NCBI RefSeq assembly: GCF_018199995.1
Contig: NZ_CP073578.1
Span: 2,108,001-2,172,000 of the forward strand
Length of the DNA stretch: 64,000 nt
Direction of reading: 5' to 3'
Origin: Photobacterium sp. GJ3
GTDB lineage: Bacteria > Pseudomonadota > Gammaproteobacteria > Enterobacterales > Vibrionaceae
The notes beneath the pieces are model-generated. The model was not told where the DNA came from, did no database searches, and saw only the letters and a program-made list of their open reading frames with translations. Positions 57,324 to 64,000 of the stretch are shown here, piece by piece. Position 1 is the first letter of the stretch. Every line of letters begins with the position of its first letter. The position numbers were made by a program, and so were the translations under genes.

Positions 57324-57929
57324 CTTTTCACGCCGGACAATATCACTGTATAACACAACCTTCTCATCCGATTGGGTGGGAAAAAATTCGATGCCAAGTT
57401 CATCATGAATGGCTTTGCTTGTTTTATCGTTCAACTCATCGAGCGCGACGCCGATGTTCACATCAATGTTGCAGGAAGCATAAATACGACGGATTTCTTT
57501 GATCGTGGCCGTTAATTCAACTTCACCTGTCGGTGTCGGGAATATCTCTACAGTAAAATTCTCCATGATAGGATGACGCTGAGTAAACTGAGCCGATTTC
57601 GGTATAAATTTCAGATAGAAGTACGACGAACCGGATGACGGAGTGCACCAAATCAGTGTCAGCGTATCATCCGCAGTCATGTCATATTGAACTTCACGCC
57701 ACTTCCAAAAGTTTCGGGTTCGGTAGACCCATTGCGCCTCGTTGACACACCAGAGAACCTCCCTTTTTCGCAACACAGACCACAGCCCCAGCACCCCAAA
57801 TGCAGCCTGTAAGGGATTAGGCGACGTAAATGGCAGAAAGATAGCGAACACAATCGTCCAAAACCAGCCAAATGGCTTATGCCAAACCTTTAAGTTGCAG
57901 ATGACACGATCATCTGTTTTTTTTGTCAT
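57321..57929 (-). CDS. Membrane protein of unknown family, paralog A
   Basis: About 202 residues from MTKKTDD (57929; 57935 also possible). N-terminal block RVICNLKVWHKPFGWFW is followed by two short membrane helices, then LWSVLRKREVLWCVNEAQWV and YRTRNFWKWREVQYDM, and a soluble domain with NCDI-like SCNIDVNIGVALDEL. The same blocks occur in the gene upstream, so the two arose by duplication. The TAG stop lies exactly at the junction with repeat copy 2, so the original C-terminus may be lost. Function unknown. Confidence 0.65.
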   Translation of the reverse strand: MTKKTDDRVICNLKVWHKPFGWFWTIVFAIFLPFTSPNPLQAAFGVLGLWSVLRKREVLWCVNEAQWVYRTRNFWKWREVQYDMTADDTLTLIWCTPSSGSSYFYLKFIPKSAQFTQRHPIMENFTVEIFPTPTGEVELTATIKEIRRIYASCNIDVNIGVALDELNDKTSKAIHDELGIEFFPTQSDEKVVLYSDIVRREK

Positions 57930-57965
57930 TTTCATTTCGTCTGTGATCCATCAACATCATTGGTG

Positions 57966-58679
57966 CTATTCAGCCGATTTTATTTCATCTCTCATTTGAC
58001 TGGACGTCAGCCTGTATCGCTTCACTTCATAATACTCTGGGCGCTTATCTGCAGCAGCCAACCCATCTTCAAAAGAGGCGCGTGTTGGATCAAAGCCAAG
58101 CGCAGTAAAGATAGCCGTATATCTTTCCTCATCCAGATCTGCCAAGCCGAAGGCGATTTTGACATCCAGATGACTGGCACGATAAACCTCAATGATTTGC
58201 TTCATCATCTCCGTTAATTCTGGCGCTTTGGCATCTTGGTCGAATTTTTTTAATCGATATTGAGTTTCAGGTTGATATTTAGACTGACCATTCGGTTCAA
58301 ACCGACTGGATTTCGGTTCGAACTCGAGTTCAAACCTGCCATAACGCGTCATGATCGTGCCATCTATTTCTTCCTCAACCGGCTTTTCGTAATACAGAAT
58401 TACAGCATCACGGTCTGACATCTGATGACTGGTCTGACGCCAAAATAAATAATTGCGCACTCGAAAAGACCACTGACGCTCCCTTTTCCGCCAGACCATT
58501 TCTTTTTTGCGTAAGACGGACCAAAGGCTCAGTAAAGCGGTCACGTACTGAACCGGAAAATAAGGAAACAGCACAATCAATACAACAGACGCCAGAAAAA
58601 ATACCCAACCCACAGGTTTGTGCCAGATCTTAAAGTTACAAATGACGATATCGTCTCTCTTCTTTTTTAGCTTAGCCAT
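57966..58679 (-). CDS. Membrane protein of unknown family, paralog B
   Basis: About 237 residues from the ATG at 58679. Shares with paralog A: IVICNFKIWHKPVGWVF, LWSVLRKKEMVWRKRERQWS, FRVRNYLFWRQTSHQM, and a C-terminal domain with YRASHLDVKIAFGLADL against SCNIDVNIGVALDEL in A. Two membrane helices (FFLASVVLIVLFPYFPV and VTALLSLW) form a hairpin, leaving most of the protein in the cytosol. It ends YRLTSSQMRDEIKSAE, a C-terminus A lacks. A TTG start at 58703 is possible. No known domain. Confidence 0.7.
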   Translation of the reverse strand: MAKLKKKRDDIVICNFKIWHKPVGWVFFLASVVLIVLFPYFPVQYVTALLSLWSVLRKKEMVWRKRERQWSFRVRNYLFWRQTSHQMSDRDAVILYYEKPVEEEIDGTIMTRYGRFELEFEPKSSRFEPNGQSKYQPETQYRLKKFDQDAKAPELTEMMKQIIEVYRASHLDVKIAFGLADLDEERYTAIFTALGFDPTRASFEDGLAAADKRPEYYEVKRYRLTSSQMRDEIKSAE

Positions 58680-59072
58680 GCCAACCCCACGATTTAATAA
58701 CAAGTTTCACTTTAGATGCACTGCCGTTTTTCCAGCATGCTACTCTGACGCTGAGTGTGAAGAATAATGATTAAAAACAGCCCACACACAGAAACTGATT
58801 TCATAAAGCCCAATGAAGATAAAGGCGACCGAATGAGAATGTGGATTAAAATCACATGAAGATTCCTCACCGGGAATCTAAACTTCTAAAAAACAGAACA
58901 GCACCTGATACCCCATTCTTTTACAATCATTTCCTGATATTTCAATGAAAAAATGAGTATTTATTGAATATGATGCGGCCTGTTGGCAATGCTTCATGAT
59001 TGCAATTTCGCCCGAAACCGACATACTGCGCGCTGTTAATCGCTGTAGAAAATGTGTTGGAGTCGTCGTCTG
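58680..59072 (+). other. Intergenic region between divergent genes
   Basis: About 390 bp, A+T-rich in the middle, with promoters for the paralog pair and the MCE lipoprotein expected here. I see no gene or clear site. Confidence 0.35.
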
Positions 59073-59759
59073 ATGAGACTTTTAGGTCAATTTTGTTTTA
59101 GCTTTGTTGTATTGTTTCTGGCCGGTTGTATCGCATCTGGTGTGAATTTTTCGATTCGCTACGATGCGGTGAATGGATTGAAAAACAATGCGTCATTAAT
59201 GCATGACAACCAAGTCATTGGTAAGGTCAATGAAATCATCTACACCGAACAGGGTCATTTTGAAGTACGTGTGACGGTCGATGAAGCCTTCCAAACACTG
59301 GCAACGGATTCAGCTCTGTTTGTCATCACAGACAATGCCAAGGCCAAAGATGCACAGATCATTCAACTCATTCCGAATGACAAGCCGGGAACACGCATTC
59401 AGGACGGGCAAGTGATTCAGGGCAGTACCAAATTAGCGGGGATTGCCAAAAAGATGCAAAATCAGCTTGGCAAGAGCCTGCAGTCGTTCGCTGCAAGTAT
59501 GGACCGTTCCTTCTCGAACTGGGTCGACAATACTGCAGAGCCAACAGCGGACCAACTGGACAATGAATTAGATCAGCTGATAGAAGAAGCAAAGTCATTC
59601 GGTCATGATGCCAACGATCGGATACAAGCCGATGTTATTGAAACGCTGAAACAACATATTGAACGACTGAAACAGCAAATGAATGAACGGAATCAGGACG
59701 ACGCCATTGACCCGCTTGAAAAGAAGGTAGAAGCACTGGAGCACCTGATGCAGGCGTAA
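59073..59759 (+). CDS. MlaD/MCE-domain lipoprotein
   Basis: 228 residues from the ATG at 59073, preceded by GGAG. The lipoprotein signal FCFSFVVLFLAGC is followed by one MCE-like domain: NFSIRYDAVNGLKNNASLMH, VIGKVNEIIYTEQGHFEVRV. A helical, coiled-coil tail (LDNELDQLIEEAKSF; IERLKQQMNERNQ; EKKVEALEHLMQ) completes it. MCE proteins bind lipids for transport between membranes. No MlaE/F permease genes are near, so it is an orphan, possibly acting on its own or with a distant system. ATG 59052 would give an extra MCWSRRL. Confidence 0.8.
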   Translation: MRLLGQFCFSFVVLFLAGCIASGVNFSIRYDAVNGLKNNASLMHDNQVIGKVNEIIYTEQGHFEVRVTVDEAFQTLATDSALFVITDNAKAKDAQIIQLIPNDKPGTRIQDGQVIQGSTKLAGIAKKMQNQLGKSLQSFAASMDRSFSNWVDNTAEPTADQLDNELDQLIEEAKSFGHDANDRIQADVIETLKQHIERLKQQMNERNQDDAIDPLEKKVEALEHLMQA

Positions 59760-59855
59760 TTCACGCCCAAAAAATACGTTTCCATCACCAAGACAACATC
59801 GGATCGGCACGCAGTACATCGTGTCGTCGATCCGATGATTCACCACCAAGCTTCT

Positions 59856-60449
59856 TCAGATTTCATAGAACCAGGTGTCGTGCTGAAGATCCAACAGCTC
59901 TGCTGTACCGCTTTCGAGTTGATAGAGATAGAACTGTTTCAACGGCGGAGAATAAATGTGCAGGGTCACCAAAGGCTCATCCCCGCCTTGCAGGTTAGAG
60001 ATCTGATGAATATCGCTGTCGCGACTCACAGTCACCTCGCCGCTCGGATAATGAGTCGACTGGGTCGCGTAAATGTGGCCATTCGCCGCTGGCTCAAACA
60101 GGGTTTCTGTCGCCTGCCCTTGCAGAACTTTCACACCGCAAGCACTGCCGATGTGATCATGTATTTTACTCCGCTGTCCGTTCAGCCAGCTCAGGATCAA
60201 CACTTCACAATGTTCATTTCCAAACAAGCGACGCCTTGAATATGTTTCCTGATCAAATTGCACCAACTGCCTGACTTCGTCGCTGCTGAATTCGACTTTT
60301 TCCAGCATGAATCGAATCGTCGCCAAAGACAGGGGTTTGTCGGCTAATTCAACATGAGTCAGTAATTCCTGATAGGTAAAGCGGCAATCCGCATCCAGGA
60401 ACGTAGTCAGAGTGGGGGGCATTTGATGTTGTGTCGTTGAAGGCTGCAT
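59856..60449 (-). CDS. Cysteine dioxygenase family protein
   Basis: 197 residues with a cupin fold. YSRRRLFGNEHCEVLILSWL, GQRSKIHDHIGSACGVKVLQ (two Fe-ligand His, and the Cys at the place of the cross-linking Cys of animal enzymes) and VTLHIYSPPLKQF (third His, and Tyr) are diagnostic. It oxidises cysteine to cysteine sulfinate with O2. AGGAGA precedes the ATG at 60449. Single gene. Confidence 0.92.
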   Translation of the reverse strand: MQPSTTQHQMPPTLTTFLDADCRFTYQELLTHVELADKPLSLATIRFMLEKVEFSSDEVRQLVQFDQETYSRRRLFGNEHCEVLILSWLNGQRSKIHDHIGSACGVKVLQGQATETLFEPAANGHIYATQSTHYPSGEVTVSRDSDIHQISNLQGGDEPLVTLHIYSPPLKQFYLYQLESGTAELLDLQHDTWFYEI

Positions 60450-60936
60450 TGTGGTCTCCTAGCCTGCTGTTTTATGCATTATTGTTATTTCTTATTCCTG
60501 ATTAACATAGCCAGTAAAACACCTTCTTTCCCGCCCCGTGTATCGCAGTGTTGAATTCGGTGAACACAGTCACGCGCCAACAAGTAATTAACAACTCTGA
60601 TATTTGCATATTGCCATAGGGGGAAACCATGAAGAAATCGCCATGGTTTTCCCCCGATAAATATCAGCTGTAAGAAGTAGAATTTTCTCGTAGCCTGAAG
60701 GAAATGCCGGGGCAGACACATTCAATAAACCATTCACATGTCTGTCCTGGTTACTCTTCAATAAACAAACGCAATGAAGGTATTGATGATGAGCTATTTC
60801 GATTTTTTTGGGGAAAACTTATGAAGAACTGCTCAAAGCAAAAATTCCAAGACACATAGCTTTTTAATGTAAGGGGCCGTCCGATTAGTGCGATCCCCCT
60901 TTGAATGACTCGTTTACCGCTTTCAGTCACTACTTC
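60450..60936 (-). other. Intergenic region between cysteine dioxygenase and esterase genes
   Basis: About 490 bp. A 78-codon minus-strand frame (60485-60721) lacks protein-like features. AAGGGG (60871-60876) and CCCCCTT (60896-60902) could pair as a weak terminator of the esterase gene. Nothing else supported. Confidence 0.3.
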
Positions 60937-61623
60937 TTAGTCCGCGGCTTCCGAGATGAGTCCAGCCACCTCTTCAGGCATTGAGGCCAGAGATGCATGA
61001 CTCGCAGCTAAGGTAATCACTTTGCGTGGCTTCATGCGCTGAGACATCATCTTCTGGTTCTCTGGACTGATCATTCGATCGTCGCTGGAAATCTGGTACC
61101 AACAAGGTTTTTTGCTCCACGCAGGACGAGTAACCGTATCTCCAAAAGTCGAACCCAAAGGCGCTTTTTGCGTTACGGCCATCACCAGCCCCTCTTCTGG
61201 AGTAAGGTCTTGGCAAAAACTTTCGTGAAACTTCTCTGGCGTAAGCCAAAGGTAACCATCACTGTCGGGGACAACATTGGCAATTGCGGCTGGAGGGTTA
61301 TTTTGGGTAATATCGCCCGCACTTTCACCAGCATCTGGTGCGAAGGCGGCGATATACACCAATCCAACGACGTTGGGCATATCACCTGCTTCAGTGATTA
61401 CAGCACCGCCGTATGAATGCCCGACCAGAATAACTGGACCAGATTGCTGTGCCACCATCTTACGTGTTCTCTCGGCATCGTCAGCGAGTGACGTTAACGG
61501 CAACTCGATCGCATGTAGCTTTGCATAGCCCATACGTGAAAGAGACACTATGACTTTGCTCCAATGAGCTGCACCACCCCAGAATCCATGCACCAGAATA
61601 ATTGTTGGTTTCTCACTCATCAT
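60937..61623 (-). CDS. Alpha/beta hydrolase (salicylate-esterase/EstC-like)
   Basis: 228 residues. ILVHGFWGGAAHWSKV, the nucleophile elbow ILVGHSYGGAVITEAG, YIAAFAPDAGES, then SSDDRMISPENQKMM (Asp) and ASHASLASMPEEVAGLI (His). This pattern is the short hydrolase group related to plant methylesterase/HNL-like enzymes. Cytosolic; substrate unknown. Starts at 61623 or 61620. Single gene. Confidence 0.88.
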   Translation of the reverse strand: MMSEKPTIILVHGFWGGAAHWSKVIVSLSRMGYAKLHAIELPLTSLADDAERTRKMVAQQSGPVILVGHSYGGAVITEAGDMPNVVGLVYIAAFAPDAGESAGDITQNNPPAAIANVVPDSDGYLWLTPEKFHESFCQDLTPEEGLVMAVTQKAPLGSTFGDTVTRPAWSKKPCWYQISSDDRMISPENQKMMSQRMKPRKVITLAASHASLASMPEEVAGLISEAAD

Positions 61624-61951
61624 TCAACCCCCGCCACTCTATAATTCCAGCTAGTTGCAGGGTCAAAAAATTTGTTCTTGAGACGCCTCACGTCCTAGCT
61701 CAGACAATACCAAAGCAGCCATATGCACTTTCAATCACTAAAATCAAAGCATAGTAAAAATACCCCATATTGCGAACCTCAATTGACAAGGAAGTAAGTA
61801 ACTTCGACAAGTAGCTTTCCCAATACACTAATGTATTGATATAAATACCAAAAATGATGATTTAAAACACAGATGCCAAACGGATAAATTCCAAAGCAGA
61901 GACTAACGTCAAGACACGAGTTGACTCAAGCCTGTAAGCCGTTGATTTTGA
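61624..61951 (+). other. A+T-rich intergenic region before the tRNA fragment
   Basis: 328 bp. Promoter for the esterase expected near 61640-61700. No gene seen. Confidence 0.3.
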
Positions 61952-62011
61952 TGGTGCCCCGGGCCGGACTTGAACCGACACAACGCGAACGTCGAGGGAT
62001 TTGAAATCCGG
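61952..62011 (-). pseudogene. tRNA-Leu 3' fragment with UCA at the anticodon position
   Basis: 60 nt on the minus strand. It keeps the anticodon loop (TTTCAAA), a well-paired long variable arm (CGACG TTCG CGTTG), a paired T arm (GTCGG TTCAAGT CCGGC), the acceptor 3' strand and CCA. The D arm and 5' acceptor strand are absent upstream. This is what an integrase leaves at the far end of an element inserted in a tRNA gene. Confidence 0.75.
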
Positions 62012-62373
62012 TAGAAAGTTGTTTTTAATCATATAGTCAGGAGAAGAATCAGAATATAAACCATATTTCATGGCATTATAATTCAATGCGTTACACTTAA
62101 TACCAGCAAAATATTGTGAAGATATACACATGGATTAAGGAATGATACCAAAGTATTTCTTGAGTACCGTTGCCAATTTATGGCGAAAAGTACACTAACT
62201 TTCGTAATAGGGGGCTTGATATGCGAGAGAGATTTGAAACAATGGCAATGAGCGTATTTATTATTTCTAAGTGTATCCGTCCATGGAACGCCAAAGAACA
62301 AGTTGCAACGTTAACTTGTCTATCTTAACTAGTTCTTTTGTTAAAACTCATTATTGGTCAATGAACTTCTGAT
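62012..62373 (+). other. A+T-rich region without recognised genes
   Basis: About 360 bp. Short minus-strand frames lack ribosome sites. Likely part of an acquired segment next to the tRNA fragment. Confidence 0.3.
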
Positions 62374-62577
62374 TTATTGATGCTGCTTGAAGAATTTCTC
62401 GGCATTTGCAAAAAGAGAATCACAATGTTTCTTTTGTTTATTATAATCAGCAGTACCTTCTTTCATGGAATCCAGTAATTCTTTTGCACTATGGTATTCT
62501 TTAACCATCATCTCAAACTTGGCTTCATAACCGCTTTTCCTTGCTTTTTTTTGAGGGGTTTCTCGTCTTTTTTTCAT
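62374..62577 (-). CDS. 67-residue basic helical protein, unknown function
   Basis: ATG at 62577 follows AAGGAAG. The product starts MKKRRETPQKKARKSGYEAK and continues as a charged helix (MVKEYHSAKELLDSMKEGTA, KKHCDSLFANAEKFFKQHQ). It has no membrane segment. It may be a small nucleic-acid- or ribosome-associated protein, but no family is recognised. Confidence 0.6.
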   Translation of the reverse strand: MKKRRETPQKKARKSGYEAKFEMMVKEYHSAKELLDSMKEGTADYNKQKKHCDSLFANAEKFFKQHQ

Positions 62578-63180
62578 TTTCTTCCTTTATGTAGCTCTCA
62601 GAATTTAAAAGGGGGCAATACTAGCTCATATGATATGAATGAAAATAACAAGCTCATTTAGAAGTAATATGACGAAAAAATCGAAATATAAATTATAAGA
62701 TACTTGAACTAAACATCTCATTAATAGTTCACATTTGAGTAATAAGGGACACTATACACCGTTCACTCTAAATAGATAGGAATTTTCTATTTATTTTTCA
62801 CCTTTCCATACAATAAGGTGAATATAGTTAGCCTTTTCGATAAAAGTAAGCCTGCAGATTTAAGCTACTCTAAATCATCAATTGCTAACGATTAAAAGTC
62901 TGACCCGACCAGAAAAAACAAGAGAAACCCTGTAAAACCAACCACTTAGATTAAAAACAACTTAAAATCAAACAGAAAACATAAAATAGTACTGTTCATT
63001 TCCCAGACAACCTGTATAGTGGGTTCAGCTCTAGCAAAAGAGCTATTCCTAAAAATGAAGTGCAAGCCTGTTCCCAGTTTCCTTTCGATACCTTCGTCTA
63101 GCTCCTGCGATAGCTTCTTCTCATTGTTTATCAGTAGCATTTGCTCGAAGTCTAATTACTTTTATTTATCAGAGGTATCT
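62578..63180 (+). promoter_or_regulatory. cspA-like promoter and long 5' leader
   Basis: About 600 bp. TATAGT at 63014-63019 with TGTTCA about 16 bp upstream is a candidate promoter. It would give a leader of about 155 nt before the cold-shock ATG, typical of cspA-type thermosensing leaders. AGAGGT is the ribosome site. The region before 62990 is A+T-rich with nothing else named. Confidence 0.5.
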
Positions 63181-63393
63181 ATGTCCAACAAAACAACGGG
63201 TTCAGTAAAGTGGTTTAACGAAGCAAAAGGTTTTGGCTTCATCTCTCAAGACAATGGTGGTTCAGATGTATTTGTACATTTCAAATCTATCGTATCTGAA
63301 GGATTCAAAACACTTGTTGAAGGCCAAAAAGTGAGCTTTATTCTTGAAGACGGTCAAAAAGGTCCTCAAGCTACAAATGTAACTGCTCTGTAA
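63181..63393 (+). CDS. Cold-shock protein, CspA family
   Basis: 70 residues: [20 protein letters not shown], then [20 protein letters not shown]1 (KGFGFI) and RNP2 (VFVHF) are intact. It binds single-stranded RNA/DNA and melts RNA structure at low temperature. The frame is open upstream to 63019, but the ATG at 63181 with AGAGGT is the family start. A terminator follows at once. Confidence 0.96.
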   Translation: MSNKTTGSVKWFNEAKGFGFISQDNGGSDVFVHFKSIVSEGFKTLVEGQKVSFILEDGQKGPQATNVTAL

Positions 63394-63400
63394 GTGGCTT

Positions 63401-63430
63401 AGGTGTCATCAATTATATGACACCTATTTT
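63401..63430 (+). terminator. Intrinsic terminator of the cold-shock gene
   Basis: AGGTGTCAT (63401-63409) pairs perfectly with ATGACACCT (63417-63425), followed by ATTTTC. Confidence 0.88.
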
Positions 63431-63761
63431 CTCTAACTGAAGTCGTTTTATTACACTTAACAATCAAGGTATTTTATTGTCTAGAAGAACAAGCCGCCAG
63501 CGATATTGGTATAAAAAGCTTTGTGATTTAAATTCACAATGGGCTAAAGATAAACGAAAAACATGTTAACCATCATTTTTCCTTCATCGAATCTGATGAA
63601 TACCAGCAGTACCTTTGTGAAGAAACACATGACTCTTCATACCAATAAATTTATCCTCAGTGCTCACATGAAAAACCAGAAATAATTGGATATATGAAAG
63701 GATAAAGTGCTAAATTGAAACATAAGAATGAATACAACCTAAAACATTGAAGCAGGATCAT
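63431..63761 (+). other. Intergenic region after the cold-shock gene
   Basis: 331 bp, A+T-rich; promoter of the 46-residue gene expected near 63680-63740. No other feature seen. Confidence 0.3.
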
Positions 63762-63902
63762 ATGAAAAAGAGCAAAAAGAAGGCCCCAAAAAAAGACAAA
63801 GAAAAATCACTTCTAACCGAGCATAAGAACACAAATACGACCAGAAGAAAAATTGAGGATATTCTTGACCAACGTAATTTTGACAAATTATTTGAACTCT
63901 AA
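63762..63902 (+). CDS. 46-residue small protein (PA3496-like tail)
   Basis: ATG at 63762 with AGGA 6 nt upstream; TAA at 63900. The product MKKSKKKAPKKDKEKSLLTE has a Lys-rich start, and its end TTRRKIEDILDQRNFDKLFE resembles the RRKIE..LE.R.L pattern of the PA3496 family of small putative envelope-integrity proteins. The resemblance is short, so the assignment is tentative. Confidence 0.55.
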   Translation: MKKSKKKAPKKDKEKSLLTEHKNTNTTRRKIEDILDQRNFDKLFEL

Positions 63903-64000
63903 CCCCCCATCACATCCTTCAATTGAACGTCAATTGAGTATTCAGCAAAAATTTAAAATTTCGTTGCATGTTTCTTATTGTGTTCAATACGAACACGTTT

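Noticed and set aside
60485-60721. 78-codon minus-strand frame after the cysteine dioxygenase gene
   Set aside because: No ribosome site and aromatic/Cys-rich composition typical of noncoding DNA.
61952-62011. Selenocysteine tRNA (selC), because of the UCA anticodon
   Set aside because: The variable arm, T arm and length match tRNA-Leu, not the long acceptor of tRNA-Sec, and the 5' half is missing.

Overview
The window reads as a chromosome segment of a marine gamma-proteobacterium of the Vibrionaceae type (Vibrio/Photobacterium relatives). The reasons are a lecithin-dependent thermolabile-hemolysin-type lipase, CioAB-type cytochrome bd with a small DUF2474 subunit, KatG, a TRAP transporter with a perfect CRP box, a DUF4105 outer-membrane protein and Leu-type tRNA fragments with Vibrio-like terminators. 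The genus is inference. The content is that of a flexible or secondary replicon: short operons, many transporters and regulators, no ribosomal or replication genes.

Layout. 1-1.8 kb: the end of an EamA transporter whose terminator hairpin is split by an IS3-family element. 1.8-8.7 kb: small metabolic and envelope genes (DUF2252, phosphoesterase, DinB-like, aquaporin, cytochrome b561, DUF333 lipoprotein, small membrane proteins, two genes under 60 codons). 8.7-15.3 kb: respiratory/oxidative block with cioAB (cioA frameshifted), a divergent MocR regulator and katG. 15.5-19.3 kb: a decaying stretch with remnants of bestrophin, mobA and a LysR gene before an intact fdhD. 19.3-20.8 kb: a RAYT transposase among GACTGTCC repeats. 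21-29 kb: lipoprotein, DUF4105 protein, CPA2 antiporter, LLM oxidoreductase, EamA/LysR pair. 29-33.4 kb: an A+T-rich island (prolyl iminopeptidase, integrase fragment, PD-(D/E)XK gene cut by an ISAs1 element with 10-bp target duplications) ending at a degenerate tRNA-Leu-like sequence. 33.4-39.4 kb: RND efflux operon with a truncated third gene and a divergent AraC regulator.

39.7-42.3 kb holds the most unusual locus: three genes joined by ATGA overlaps encoding a radical SAM enzyme, a 349-residue protein with an N-terminal export-like segment, an Ala/Val hydrophobic stretch, a Gly-rich tract and a CTSCH motif, and a small membrane protein with a PH-like domain. It looks like a self-contained peptide- or protein-modification system that I cannot assign to a named family.

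42.5-48.5 kb: yghU, a dctPQM TRAP operon and a secreted GDSL lipase. 49.3-57.3 kb: a hydrolase-OsmC fusion, then a ribose-type ABC transporter plus a polyol (erythritol/threitol-like) dehydrogenase and DUF2291 protein. This module is bracketed by imperfect direct repeats of about 0.7 kb, so it could be excised or amplified by recombination. 57.3-64 kb: two tandem membrane paralogs of unknown family, an orphan MCE-domain lipoprotein, cysteine dioxygenase, an esterase, a tRNA-Leu 3' fragment, and small genes including a cold-shock protein.

At least eight apparent frameshifts are one-base losses in short homopolymers (cioA, bestrophin x2, mobA, the 20.9-kb gene, EamA, ISAs1 transposase, ABC ATPase). 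That bias suggests sequencing or assembly error for many of them; the LysR remnant, the cut nuclease gene and the duplicated OsmC fragment are real damage.
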